Positions 34,631 through 43,115 of a stretch of DNA of 43,115 bases are shown here, in pieces. Numbering within the stretch: the first letter of the stretch is position 1; the number at the start of each line of letters is the position of its first letter. Origin of the DNA: Klebsiella pneumoniae (GTDB lineage: Bacteria > Myxococcota_A > UBA796 > SXON01); contig CAMBIK010000006.1 of NCBI GenBank assembly GCA_945867435.1, forward strand, positions 1 to 43,115. Direction: 5' to 3'. The translations under genes and the position numbers were made by a program. The notes beneath the pieces were generated by a model that was not told the origin of the DNA, did not search any database, and saw nothing but the letters and a program-made list of their open reading frames with translations.

Positions 34631-37243
34631 ATGAACACCCCCGCCCCCGAGCTTCCGCAGTATTACGACGCCCACGCGGCGTTCGCTCGCTACGCCGAAA
34701 CCTGGGAAAAGTCGGGCGTGTACTCCCCGAATCCCGATGCGCCGGGCACGCCCTATAGCATCGTGATCCCCCCGCCCAACATCACGGGGAGCCTCCATAT
34801 GGGGCATGCCGTGAACTACACGCTTCAGGACGTGCTGATCCGCTACAAGCGGATGGATGGTTTCAACGCGGTGTGGATCCCGGGTACGGACCACGCGGGG
34901 ATTGCTACCCAGTGGATCGTGGAGAAGCAGCTTCGCGCGAAGGGAATCGAACGGCGGGACCTTGGGCGCGAGAAGTTCCTTGAAGCCGTTTGGGCGTGGA
35001 AGGCGGAATCGGGCGGCGCGATCGTTCGGCAGTTGAAGCGGCTTGGCGTGAGCTGCGACTGGTCGCGCGAGCGGTTCACGATGGATGAAGGGCTCAGCCG
35101 CTCGGTGCGGGAGTCGTTCGTAAAGCTGTACGAGGAAGGCTCGATCTACCGAGCCACGCGGCTGATCAACTGGGATCCGGTCGGGCTCACCGCGATCTCG
35201 GATCTCGAGGTTGAGACCGAGGAGAACGTGCAGGGGGAGCTGTGGAGCTTCGCCTACCCGCTCTCTGATGGAAGCGGCGAGATCGTGGTGGCCACGACCC
35301 GCCCCGAGACCATGCTGGGGGACACCGCGGTGGCCGTCCACCCGGCCGACGAGCGGTACAAGCACCTGATCGGCAAGACCGTGCGTCATCCACTTCTGGA
35401 CCGAGAGATCCCGATCATCGGCGATTCCATCCTCGTGGATCCTGCCTTCGGGAGCGGTGCCGTCAAGGTCACCCCCGCCCACGACTTCAACGACCATGAG
35501 GTCGGTAAGCGCCACGACCTGCCGATGCTCACCATCTTCACGCTCGATGGTAAGGTGAACGAGGTCGGCGGGATCTACGCCGGAATGGACAGGTTCGACG
35601 CACGTGCCCGGATCAAGCTGGACATCGAGGCGCTCGGCCTTTTCCGAGGGGCGAAGCTGAACGTGATGACCCTGCCGAGGAGCCAGCGTTCGGGTTCGGT
35701 CGTGGAGCCGATGGTCTCGACCCAGTGGTTCGTGAAGATGCGCCCGCTGGCCGCCCCGGCGCTGGCCGCGGTCGAAAACGAATTCACGACCTTTCACCCT
35801 CGTCAATGGGAGAACACCTACTACGCCTGGCTCCGCGACATCAAGGATTGGTGCATCTCTCGGCAGCTGTGGTGGGGACATCGCATTCCGGCCTGGCACT
35901 GCGCCGATTGCACAGCGACAACGGTTTCACGTCACGACGTGGCCGCATGCGCGACCTGCGGAAGCGCGAACGTCGTGCAAGACGAGGATGTGCTCGACAC
36001 CTGGTTCAGCTCGGCCCTCTGGCCGTGCTCCACCCTGGGCTGGCCGGACCGCTCTCGTGAATTAGCCAAATGGTACCCGACCAGTGTGCTGGTGACGGGT
36101 TTCGACATCATCTTCTTCTGGGTGGCCAGGATGATGGTCTCGGGGCTTCACCACATGGGGGCGGTCCCGTTCAAGGACGTGTACATTCACGGCCTTGTCC
36201 GGGATGAAAATGGCGACAAGATGTCCAAGACCAAGGGCAACGTGGTCGATCCGCTGATCGCGATGGAACGCCACGGCACCGATGCCTTGCGCATGACCCT
36301 CGCTTCGCTCGCTGGCCTGGGTCGAGACCTGCTGTGGAGCGACAAGAGCGTGGAATCGTGGACCCGCTTCCAGAACAAGGTGTGGCAGTCGTTCCGGTTC
36401 TTGCGGGTGCACATCGACGAGAAGCCGGCTTTTGCCGAACCGGGCACGATGGATCTCTGGATCCTTGCTCGGGCGGGTGTGGCCGTGGCCAACGTTCGCG
36501 CCGCCCTGGACGCCTATCGCTTCAACGACGCGGTCTCCGAGCTGCACCGCTTCATCTGGTACGAGCTTTGCGACTGGTACCTGGAGTTCTCGAAGGCGGC
36601 CCTGTACGGAGAGGATGAGGCGGCCAAGGCTTCCGCAAAGTACACCTTGTGGACGGTGTACTCGGCGGTCGCACGACTCCTGCACCCGTTCATGCCGTTC
36701 CTGGCCGAAGAGATCTGGCAGAACCTGCCGGGAACGGTTGGGAGCGTGATGGTGGCGCCGTATCCGAAGGTCGGCGACTTCCCCGCCGCCGATGCCTCCC
36801 TGGACGATGTCGCCTTGTTGCAGGAGGCCATTGTCGCGGTGCGCCGGGTGCGCGCGGAGAAGGAGCTATCTGGAAAGATCCCGTTGGAACTGGTGTCTCG
36901 CGGGCTGGGGGCGTTGCCGCGCTTTCACGCGGTCCTGAACGATCTCGCCAACGTGACGATCGTGGATGGGGAAAAGCCCGATGCTGCCGCGACCGTTGTG
37001 ATCCTGGGTATCGAAGCCTGGGTTCCGTTGACCGGTGTGCTGGATTTGGACAAGGAGCGCGAGCGGCTCGGCGTTCAGATCGCCAAGGCGCAGAAGTCCG
37101 TCGACTTCCTGCGCGGCTTGCTCGGCAACGAGGGTTTCGTGGCCAAGGCGAAGCCGGAGCTGCTCGCGGGCCGTCGTGCGGAGCTGGCCGCGGACGAGGC
37201 GAAGCTCGATACGCTCACGGCGGCGGTCGCTGCCTTGGGGTGA
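34631..37243 (+). CDS. valS: Valine--tRNA ligase
   Basis: PPPNITGSLHMGHAVNYTLQDVLIRYKRM, WIPGTDHAGIATQWIVEKQL, ISRQLWWGHRIPAW and KMSKTKGNVVDPL; C-terminal coiled coil. Confidence 0.98.
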   Translation: MNTPAPELPQYYDAHAAFARYAETWEKSGVYSPNPDAPGTPYSIVIPPPNITGSLHMGHAVNYTLQDVLIRYKRMDGFNAVWIPGTDHAGIATQWIVEKQLRAKGIERRDLGREKFLEAVWAWKAESGGAIVRQLKRLGVSCDWSRERFTMDEGLSRSVRESFVKLYEEGSIYRATRLINWDPVGLTAISDLEVETEENVQGELWSFAYPLSDGSGEIVVATTRPETMLGDTAVAVHPADERYKHLIGKTVRHPLLDREIPIIGDSILVDPAFGSGAVKVTPAHDFNDHEVGKRHDLPMLTIFTLDGKVNEVGGIYAGMDRFDARARIKLDIEALGLFRGAKLNVMTLPRSQRSGSVVEPMVSTQWFVKMRPLAAPALAAVENEFTTFHPRQWENTYYAWLRDIKDWCISRQLWWGHRIPAWHCADCTATTVSRHDVAACATCGSANVVQDEDVLDTWFSSALWPCSTLGWPDRSRELAKWYPTSVLVTGFDIIFFWVARMMVSGLHHMGAVPFKDVYIHGLVRDENGDKMSKTKGNVVDPLIAMERHGTDALRMTLASLAGLGRDLLWSDKSVESWTRFQNKVWQSFRFLRVHIDEKPAFAEPGTMDLWILARAGVAVANVRAALDAYRFNDAVSELHRFIWYELCDWYLEFSKAALYGEDEAAKASAKYTLWTVYSAVARLLHPFMPFLAEEIWQNLPGTVGSVMVAPYPKVGDFPAADASLDDVALLQEAIVAVRRVRAEKELSGKIPLELVSRGLGALPRFHAVLNDLANVTIVDGEKPDAAATVVILGIEAWVPLTGVLDLDKERERLGVQIAKAQKSVDFLRGLLGNEGFVAKAKPELLAGRRAELAADEAKLDTLTAAVAALG

Positions 37244-37249
37244 GGCGAC

Positions 37250-37264
37250 TGCGCTACCAGCGCA
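37250..37264. terminator. Short inverted repeat between convergent valS and the beta-barrel gene (TGCGCT-ACC-AGCGCA)
   Basis: 6-bp perfect arms with a 3-nt loop at the convergent junction. Confidence 0.3.
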
Positions 37265-38684
37265 CTCTCCCGGCTGCGGTGATCAGGGTGACCGTTCCGC
37301 CACCCAGGTTGTCGGCGAGGAAGGCGTGGCCCCCCGAAACGAGCAACGCGGGCCGCCATCGCCCCGACTTGCCCATCCCGACATCTCCGAACTTCACAGA
37401 CCAGTCCACTTCGGTGCCCAGGTCGTAGCCATCGGTCGCAACGCCGAGGTGGTTGGTGGGCACGCCGCCGGCACGGTGGGTGGCGAACGCCTGCTGGGGC
37501 GGCTTCGTGCTCCAAGCGAGCATGAACCCAACTTTCAGGTTCAACCACGCAAGCGGCGTGGCCTCCAGGATGGGCTGGGCGAACACGGCGCTGCGGAACG
37601 CACCTTCGCCCACCAGGGCTTCCGAGCCATAGGGAGCGGCGCCGCTGTGCTCCGGATCGGTGAGCTGCGCGTAGGTGGCGGCATCGATGGATCCCTGGAC
37701 TTCGTCGAAGAGCACCATCCCCACGTCAAAGTCTCGGTCGAAGGCAAAGTCTTCGGCAGACCCGTCGTCAGGGTTGGTGTCGCCGCTCGCCCAACCCCCG
37801 CGCAGCGCCATCCTGACCGGGAGGCCCTTGGGTCGCGCTTCGGCGATCATCGTGGCCCCCGCGGAGCGCACATCGAGCCCGGTGGTGGAGGTGTAGCTCT
37901 GAGCGCGCGACGTGCGCCCGAAAATGCCGGCCCCTTCGGCCGCGATTCGGAACGAGGTGCCGGCCATTTCGAAGGGAACATCCCCGTAGAGGTCCAGCAC
38001 GCCGACCTGGGTGTGCCGCACGCGGTCGGACTCCATCTGGTCGCGGAAAACGGTGTAGACACCGCCGCGAGCGGCGCCTGGCTTGCCGTAGATGAGGCTC
38101 GCCAGGGCCTGCCAGGCTTCCTCGCCGCCTTCGGTCAAGGGGCTCCACTCCGCGGACTCGTCTTCGAGGACCCGGTCGCCCGCTACCGCCAGAAAGAGCG
38201 GCATGGATTCGCTGAGGCGCGTGGCCGCGCGGAGGCGGATCACGCGATCCCCGAAGTCCGACCTTCCAAACTCCGGGTCGTGGCTGCCGTCGTTGGCCAG
38301 CATTCCGAGCCCCCAATCGCTGGTTACCACGCCGCCTTCCAGGGCAACCACCCCAAGCCGGCCGCTCAGGGAGGCGCGGCGAAGCCCGAAGGTGCCGGGC
38401 CCGAAGGGGTCGGTGGATTCGCGGTGGCGGGCATCCTCTGTTCCACGAATATCCCAGATATCACCGGCGATCTGGCCGTCGAACAGGTCGCCCTCGAGCT
38501 TGGCCTCCACTCCCTTGAGCGAAAACGCGGCCCCCAGTCGCAGGCGACTGTCGAGCACGATGTCCTGGTCCAGCTGGTGCCCTTCCGGATCGACCGTGAA
38601 GTCGGCCGGAGGGAGGGAGCCGAGCATGCGAACTTCGGCGGTGGGAGCGAACCAATGGGGCTCCGCAGCGAGAGAGGGGGTCAT
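37254..38684 (-). CDS. Predicted outer-membrane beta-barrel protein, 476 aa
   Basis: Repeated amphipathic strand-like segments (RLRLGAAFSLKGVEAKLEGDLFDG; GVYTVFRDQMESDRVRHTQVGVLDLYGDVPFEMAGTSFRIAAEGAG) and an aromatic C-terminus ending VRW. 4-nt overlap with the upstream lipoprotein gene. Confidence 0.7.
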   Translation of the reverse strand: MTPSLAAEPHWFAPTAEVRMLGSLPPADFTVDPEGHQLDQDIVLDSRLRLGAAFSLKGVEAKLEGDLFDGQIAGDIWDIRGTEDARHRESTDPFGPGTFGLRRASLSGRLGVVALEGGVVTSDWGLGMLANDGSHDPEFGRSDFGDRVIRLRAATRLSESMPLFLAVAGDRVLEDESAEWSPLTEGGEEAWQALASLIYGKPGAARGGVYTVFRDQMESDRVRHTQVGVLDLYGDVPFEMAGTSFRIAAEGAGIFGRTSRAQSYTSTTGLDVRSAGATMIAEARPKGLPVRMALRGGWASGDTNPDDGSAEDFAFDRDFDVGMVLFDEVQGSIDAATYAQLTDPEHSGAAPYGSEALVGEGAFRSAVFAQPILEATPLAWLNLKVGFMLAWSTKPPQQAFATHRAGGVPTNHLGVATDGYDLGTEVDWSVKFGDVGMGKSGRWRPALLVSGGHAFLADNLGGGTVTLITAAGRVRW

Positions 38685-41600
38685 GGTGCACCCCCCGTAT
38701 CGCCGTCATCCATCTGGGGAATCCAGTCGCACGAGGCATCCTCGAGGCAGGGGTCGTCGCTCACGCTCTGGCCTTCATCCGCGAAGTAGCTGGCGATCTG
38801 CATCACCATAAAGGTGGAGATGTCGAACGCTTCATCAGGTTCGGGAAGGGCAAAGCCGTGCTGGCCGTGGGGGTTGGCGTAGGGGAGCCGCATCGCGGAG
38901 GCGCCGGAGTCGGTGGTCAGCGACACGCGAAGGGGAGGGGAGTCCGAGGGGGCGGCATACGCATCCAGCCCATTGTCGAGGTCGTCGGCGTCGAAGAGGC
39001 ATGAGCCGCCGTCGGCGCAGACGTACGGTCCAAACTCCTCGATGCCGCTCACGATGCCGCGATCGACGAGGTAGCGGTCCACCGTCATCCCATACCGGTC
39101 GTCCGCCACTGTGTCGTCGAGCCAGCCGGCACCCCTCGCCAGGGCGATCTCGGCGTTGACAGACACGATCATGTCGCCCGGCGTAGGCACCAGCAGCATG
39201 TTGCGTGGATCGCCGGAGAAGGGCATTTCGGTGAGCTGCCGGCTGTAGGCGATGGGATCGCCGCCTTCGAGCACCGCACCAAAGATGAACGCGGTCTTCC
39301 TTAGGTCGGGCGTGCCCCGAATCTTCCCGAGTCCTTCGGCTGCCGCCACCAGGGGCGACTCCGCGGCGTAGGTGGCACCCTGGAAGCCTACGTCTGTCGC
39401 CCATTGATCGATGGAGGCGATCTCCGCCCCCGTCGCATCTTCAAACGTGATCCGCAGTCGATCGCCGGCTTCGGTGTTGTCCGGGAGAACGTACCGGTCG
39501 CCCGCGTGGGCACCGGTCTCGGGGATGCCGGCGAGCGCCCGCTTTTCCCATGCGCTGGCGGCATCCGCCGGAATCCCCAGCCTGAACCTCCCATCGGCCG
39601 GCACGAAGCCTTCGCGCACCTCGCCGTTGTCAAGGTTCTCGAGGGTCACACGCCCGCCCGCCGGGATGCTCGGGATCGTTGCCACCGGCAGCTCCACCAT
39701 GTCACGGACCGAGTTCACGACCTGGACGATCTGGAGCGAGCCATCCGGCTGCGGATAACCAACGAACAACGGAGACATGAGCCGGCCATGCATTGCTTCC
39801 ACCGCGCCGCCGATCTCCGTACGGACCGCCACATCAAGCAGCCCGCCCCCCGCGACGATCGAGGACCAGGCGGTCACCTCGTCCACGACGGCTGCCGCCA
39901 CCGCAGTGTTGATTCCCCCCAGCGAACCTCCGAGTACGCTGTAGTTCACGTCGGGCCCGCCTAGGTCGGGCACCCCATTGCCGTCCCAATCGCAGCTGAC
40001 CGCGGTGGAGCCGTCGGGCAGGGTCATCGTACCCGTGCCGCATGCGCGCAGGCTGTCGACGAACTGGGCGTGGTCGAGCGCCGCCTGGCGAACCATGTCG
40101 CGTGTGTGGAACGCATCGGCGGTCCATTGATCGCCTCCGGAATCGCCAACGCCGTCGTTGTCGAGGTCGCGGTAGCGGCTGTCCTTGAGGTGCTCGTAGA
40201 AGGCGAGCAGGTTCTTGGCACCCAGGACGGCCGCGATCAGGGCTTCTTGGTCGGCATCTACGGTGGGGCCGTGCCCCGGATAGTCGAAGGCGCAGGCGGC
40301 GAAGCCCAGTCGGTTGAAGCCCCAGGCGAAGCCGAGGAAGTCGAACCGGCTGGACCCGTAGCCGTGACCGAAGTCCACGACCGGGGCCGGCTGCGGTACA
40401 TCTTTCGGCAGGACACAGGTGAAAATCACCCGTTCCGAGCGCACCCGATAGCCGCCGTTGAACGCATCGACCTGCCACACGTCGTTGCTGTCGTCGGCCT
40501 GAGGCCACGCTTCGGGGGTGCCGCCGGGGTCGGCCATGAAGTTCGCGGTGTTGAACGTGCCACCCACGACGGATGTGGCGAAGGCGTGGTAGTTCGCCAT
40601 CAGCGCATCTGCCCCGGCGCCGCTGAACAGGCCGAGATCGACCAGGGTGCTCAGCAGGGTATCGACCGGAAGGCTTTGGGCAGGAAGGCCGGGTTCCGAG
40701 TGCATGGCCGCCGCCGCCACGACGCCCTCTGGCACCTCGGCATCCAGGGCCTTCAGGCTTCCCTTTCCGAGCAGCCCCTGGCGAGCCGCCAGCAGGTCTC
40801 CGGTCACATCCCCCGTGGTGAAGGTCCATGCGAACGCCACGTCATCGACGGTCAACCCCAGGTTCGGCAACGCATCGTCCAGCCCGAGGAGCGGCACGGT
40901 CTGCCGGATGTGGTTCACCCACGCCCACGGGGAGCGGATCGGTTCGCCATCCTCCCCGACCAGGCGATTGGTGAGGACCACCGCGTAGGTGGTTTTCTCC
41001 AACATGGGGCGAACGACGCGCAACAGCAGGGTGTTGGTCTCACGTTCGTAGAACGTGAGCAAGTCGGCGCGCGGGTCGCCGCCTTCGGGGTACACGTTCG
41101 GGCGATCGAGCACGCCGTCGTTGTCGGTGTCCTCGCCCCATTCCATCACGCCGTTTCCGTTCAGGTCCTCGTCGTATGTCTCAAATACCAGGGTGGGTGA
41201 CAGGGAGCGACTATCGTTGGGGAAGTAGCGGTTCGGGTTGGGAACGTCGTAAGGGAAGCGCCCTTCGCCCAGGTCCAAAGCTACGGGCTTGCCGTACTCC
41301 GGGGAGTCCGGATCGACGTTGATGACCAGCACCGCATCGTCCAGGAAGGCTTCCTCCCCCCGCTTGGGGTCGTCGCGGTGGCGGGCAACCAGATTGTCCA
41401 GGTCGAGGGGCGCGTCGAAAGCAACGGACAACGGTGCGTAAACGCCGAATCCGCTGAGCTGGTTCAGCTTGCCCCGCGCCTCGCGTTCCATTTCCGTGGC
41501 GGCCGCGGTCGGAATGTTGACCCGCAGTCCCGTGGGGCTCGTGGGGTCGGTCCGCGTGGCCAGATCGTTCGGGAAGGGAAGATCGGGCAGGGGTTTTGCA

Positions 41601-41692
41601 TCCCAATCCACGACGACGAGGGGGCCGGTGCCCTCGGGGGTCAGCCGCAGTCCATCGGGGTAGGGCGCACAGGCGACAAGCAGGAGCAGCAT
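38681..41692 (-). CDS. Large (1003 aa) lipoprotein with alpha/beta-hydrolase-like fold and Ca-binding-like D-x-D/N-x-DG motifs; VolA/virulence-factor-lipase-like
   Basis: MLLLLVACAPYPDG lipobox; PLPDLPFPNDLATRTDPTSPTGLRVN; DEDLNGNGVMEWGEDTDNDGVLDRPN; VVDFGHGYGSSRFDFLGFAWGFNRLGFAACAFDYPGHGP; VLGGSLGGINTAVAAAV. Confidence 0.8.
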   Translation of the reverse strand: MLLLLVACAPYPDGLRLTPEGTGPLVVVDWDAKPLPDLPFPNDLATRTDPTSPTGLRVNIPTAAATEMEREARGKLNQLSGFGVYAPLSVAFDAPLDLDNLVARHRDDPKRGEEAFLDDAVLVINVDPDSPEYGKPVALDLGEGRFPYDVPNPNRYFPNDSRSLSPTLVFETYDEDLNGNGVMEWGEDTDNDGVLDRPNVYPEGGDPRADLLTFYERETNTLLLRVVRPMLEKTTYAVVLTNRLVGEDGEPIRSPWAWVNHIRQTVPLLGLDDALPNLGLTVDDVAFAWTFTTGDVTGDLLAARQGLLGKGSLKALDAEVPEGVVAAAAMHSEPGLPAQSLPVDTLLSTLVDLGLFSGAGADALMANYHAFATSVVGGTFNTANFMADPGGTPEAWPQADDSNDVWQVDAFNGGYRVRSERVIFTCVLPKDVPQPAPVVDFGHGYGSSRFDFLGFAWGFNRLGFAACAFDYPGHGPTVDADQEALIAAVLGAKNLLAFYEHLKDSRYRDLDNDGVGDSGGDQWTADAFHTRDMVRQAALDHAQFVDSLRACGTGTMTLPDGSTAVSCDWDGNGVPDLGGPDVNYSVLGGSLGGINTAVAAAVVDEVTAWSSIVAGGGLLDVAVRTEIGGAVEAMHGRLMSPLFVGYPQPDGSLQIVQVVNSVRDMVELPVATIPSIPAGGRVTLENLDNGEVREGFVPADGRFRLGIPADAASAWEKRALAGIPETGAHAGDRYVLPDNTEAGDRLRITFEDATGAEIASIDQWATDVGFQGATYAAESPLVAAAEGLGKIRGTPDLRKTAFIFGAVLEGGDPIAYSRQLTEMPFSGDPRNMLLVPTPGDMIVSVNAEIALARGAGWLDDTVADDRYGMTVDRYLVDRGIVSGIEEFGPYVCADGGSCLFDADDLDNGLDAYAAPSDSPPLRVSLTTDSGASAMRLPYANPHGQHGFALPEPDEAFDISTFMVMQIASYFADEGQSVSDDPCLEDASCDWIPQMDDGDTGGAP

Positions 41693-41748
41693 TCGCGGCG
41701 GATATCAAGCTCTGCCGCGTCGTGCGTGCGTTCGCTGCCGGCCGAAGA

Positions 41749-42159
41749 TCAGCTGCGGTTGCCGATCCAGGCGGTGCCATCGCTGTAGGTCTCCTTCTTC
41801 CAGACCGGCACTCGCGCCTTCAGTTCCTCGATGGCGTAGCGATTTGCCTCGTAGGCTTCGGCGCGATGGGGCGAGGCTACGGCGATCACCACGGCCGCCT
41901 CCCCAATCTCGACCCTGCCCACGCGGTGAACGATGAACACATTGGTCGCGGGCCACTTGTCACGGATCTCCTCGACAATCTTGCCCATCTCTGCCAGGGC
42001 CATCGGCTCGAAGGCCTCGTAGTCCAGGTGTCGAACGGCCTTTCCGAGGTGGTGGTCGCGTGCCACGCCCTCGAACAGCACGATTGCGCCGTGCCCAGAG
42101 GCGGCGATGCCACGCCGGAGGGCCTGGACATCGATGGGGTCGGGGGTGATCGACACCAC
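41749..42159 (-). CDS. moaE: Molybdopterin synthase catalytic subunit
   Basis: GAIVLFEGVARDHHLGKAVRHLDYEAFEPMALAEM, VFIVHRVGRVEIGEAAVVIAVASPHRAEAYEA, VPVWKKETYSDGTAWIGN. GTG start after the moaD stop. Confidence 0.94.
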   Translation of the reverse strand: MVSITPDPIDVQALRRGIAASGHGAIVLFEGVARDHHLGKAVRHLDYEAFEPMALAEMGKIVEEIRDKWPATNVFIVHRVGRVEIGEAAVVIAVASPHRAEAYEANRYAIEELKARVPVWKKETYSDGTAWIGNRS

Positions 42160-42160
42160 T

Positions 42161-42388
42161 TCAGCCGCCTCCGATCGGGGGCAGAAATACGACTTCGTCG
42201 CCTTCCACCAACACGGTCGCCCCCCCCACACGGGTTTGGTTTACGGCAAAGGCGATGGGCAGTTCCAGGGGCAGGCCGAGCATTCGGTACGCTTCTGCGG
42301 CTGTGATGCCTGCTGGAAACGTGCAGGGCTCCTCGCTGCGACCGCGAAGTTCCCGCAGGCTTGCAAAGTATCGGACGACCACGTTCAC
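42161..42388 (-). CDS. moaD: Molybdopterin synthase sulfur carrier subunit
   Basis: MNVVVRYFASLRELRG...FAVNQTRVGGATVLVEGDEVVFLPPIGGG with terminal Gly-Gly. Confidence 0.9.
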   Translation of the reverse strand: MNVVVRYFASLRELRGRSEEPCTFPAGITAAEAYRMLGLPLELPIAFAVNQTRVGGATVLVEGDEVVFLPPIGGG

Positions 42389-42410
42389 CTCGCTCCGTTA
42401 ACGGGTGGGC

Positions 42411-42968
42411 ATGTGGCTTGCCGCGATCTTCGCCTGCTCTGGCTCCGACGATCCCGTGGTCAGCGCGGTCCCGAAGCCGGAGCCTGTAACGGTCGAACAG
42501 GTCGAGGCGAAACGCACGCGGGAGGAGCTCCGCACGTCGCCGCGAAATCTGGAGGTGAACTACAGCAAGCCGGAACGCGTGTACATCGACCTCCACTTTC
42601 TCGGTGGTCGAAGGTGGGATAACGTTCGGGAGATCGTTTTGGATCAGCTGGGCGCGCTCACCGAGGAAGCGGTCGATGCGCAGGGGAGGACCGTGAAGCG
42701 GCTGGAACGAGGCACGCTCACCCTCGGCTCCGAGAGCAGCATCGAGATCCTGGATGTGCCGCTACCCGAGCCGATGCGTCGCGCCGATGCGATGATTGTC
42801 TGCGGCTTTTCCGGGCTGGCGGATCGGTATCTCGCGCTCACCCGCGAATTCCGGGTCACCCAGTTCCAGGGCTTTCGGCGCATCATCCTGCATCGTGTCG
42901 GTCCGAAAGAGGAGCTGGTGGATCGCTTGACCGTGTACAAGCGTCAGGAAAAGATTCGGGAGATCTAG
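42411..42968 (+). CDS. Hypothetical lipoprotein, about 185 aa
   Basis: MWLAAIFACSGSDDP lipobox and continuous frame. GTTAAC-like box 8 nt before the ATG. Confidence 0.72.
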   Translation: MWLAAIFACSGSDDPVVSAVPKPEPVTVEQVEAKRTREELRTSPRNLEVNYSKPERVYIDLHFLGGRRWDNVREIVLDQLGALTEEAVDAQGRTVKRLERGTLTLGSESSIEILDVPLPEPMRRADAMIVCGFSGLADRYLALTREFRVTQFQGFRRIILHRVGPKEELVDRLTVYKRQEKIREI

Positions 42969-42980
42969 GGTTCAGCGCCG

Positions 42981-42997
42981 CCGGCCGCGCAGGCCGG
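42981..42997 (+). terminator. Possible terminator hairpin CCGGCC-GCGCA-GGCCGG
   Basis: 6-bp GC-only arms with a 5-nt loop, 13 nt after the stop of the 42411 gene. No T-tract. Confidence 0.35.
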
Positions 42998-43081
42998 AAG
43001 CGGTAGGCCAATGCCGGTCACAGAGGGCGAGCAGGGCCAGCTAATGGCGTTTAGCCGTCAGCGAATAGCCAAAGCGAGATC

Positions 43082-43109
43082 GTTATCCATGGCGCGCGCC
43101 ATGGGTAAC
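43082..43109. repeat. Near-perfect 28-bp palindrome GTTATCCATGGCGCGCGCCATGGGTAAC (core CCATGGCGCGCGCCATGG)
   Basis: 18-bp perfect palindrome at 43087-43104, extended to 28 bp with one mismatched pair. Confidence 0.6.
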
Positions 43110-43115
43110 TGCGGT

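Noticed and set aside
1-43115. Many antisense and alternative-frame ORFs in the supplied track
   Set aside because: High-GC sequence produces long spurious frames opposite real genes. Their products are Arg/Pro/Ala-rich with no recognisable motifs, so they are not listed as features.
1-43115. DGR reverse transcriptase, Avd and template repeat inside the window
   Set aside because: No ORF carries RT motifs, and I find no second copy of the kinase 3'-end sequence by eye (for example no other CTAGGCATCC or GTTGTTG-rich partner). The DGR idea therefore depends on loci outside the window.

Overview
High-GC bacterial chromosomal window of 43,115 bp. The lipoprotein style, kinase style and alternative complex III suggest a Myxococcota-like lineage, but this is inference. 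Most of it is tightly packed protein-coding sequence, with many start/stop overlaps. Recognisable content, left to right: 3' part of glmS; a tRNA-dihydrouridine synthase; a stand-alone CoaC-type flavoprotein decarboxylase; a VolA-like/alpha-beta hydrolase lipoprotein divergent from purC; three consecutive surface lipoproteins (one ASH + VWA-like, one beta-helix); a serA / SprT-DUF2786 / GHMP-kinase gene set; a Ser/Thr kinase with a C-terminal FGE/C-type-lectin-like domain; alpha/beta hydrolase and outer-membrane-like genes; a DUF374 acyltransferase, a SAM methyltransferase and an alkaline phosphatase; a complete actA-F alternative complex III operon ending in a DUF4863-like gene; a c-type cytochrome; a small ORF and an eight-cysteine lipoprotein; tRNA-Leu(CAA); a pseudo-receiver protein; valS; a beta-barrel/large lipoprotein pair; and moaD/moaE. 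I see no CRISPR array, transposase, integrase or reverse transcriptase. The most interesting signal is the extreme C-terminus of the kinase-FGE protein (about 14595-14684, minus strand). It looks like a diversity-generating-retroelement variable region: Asn/AAC-rich, with N-to-S/G/C-type substitutions compatible with A-directed mutagenesis and a pattern ending in RNANLGIRL. Its template repeat and RT would have to lie outside the window. Other points worth checking are a gene remnant abutting tRNA-Leu, recurrent -10-like boxes 6-11 nt before start codons (leaderless transcription), a shared extended promoter for the kinase and a membrane-protein gene, a receiver domain without its phospho-Asp, a VWA-like domain without MIDAS, and an unexplained 28-bp near-palindrome at the right edge.
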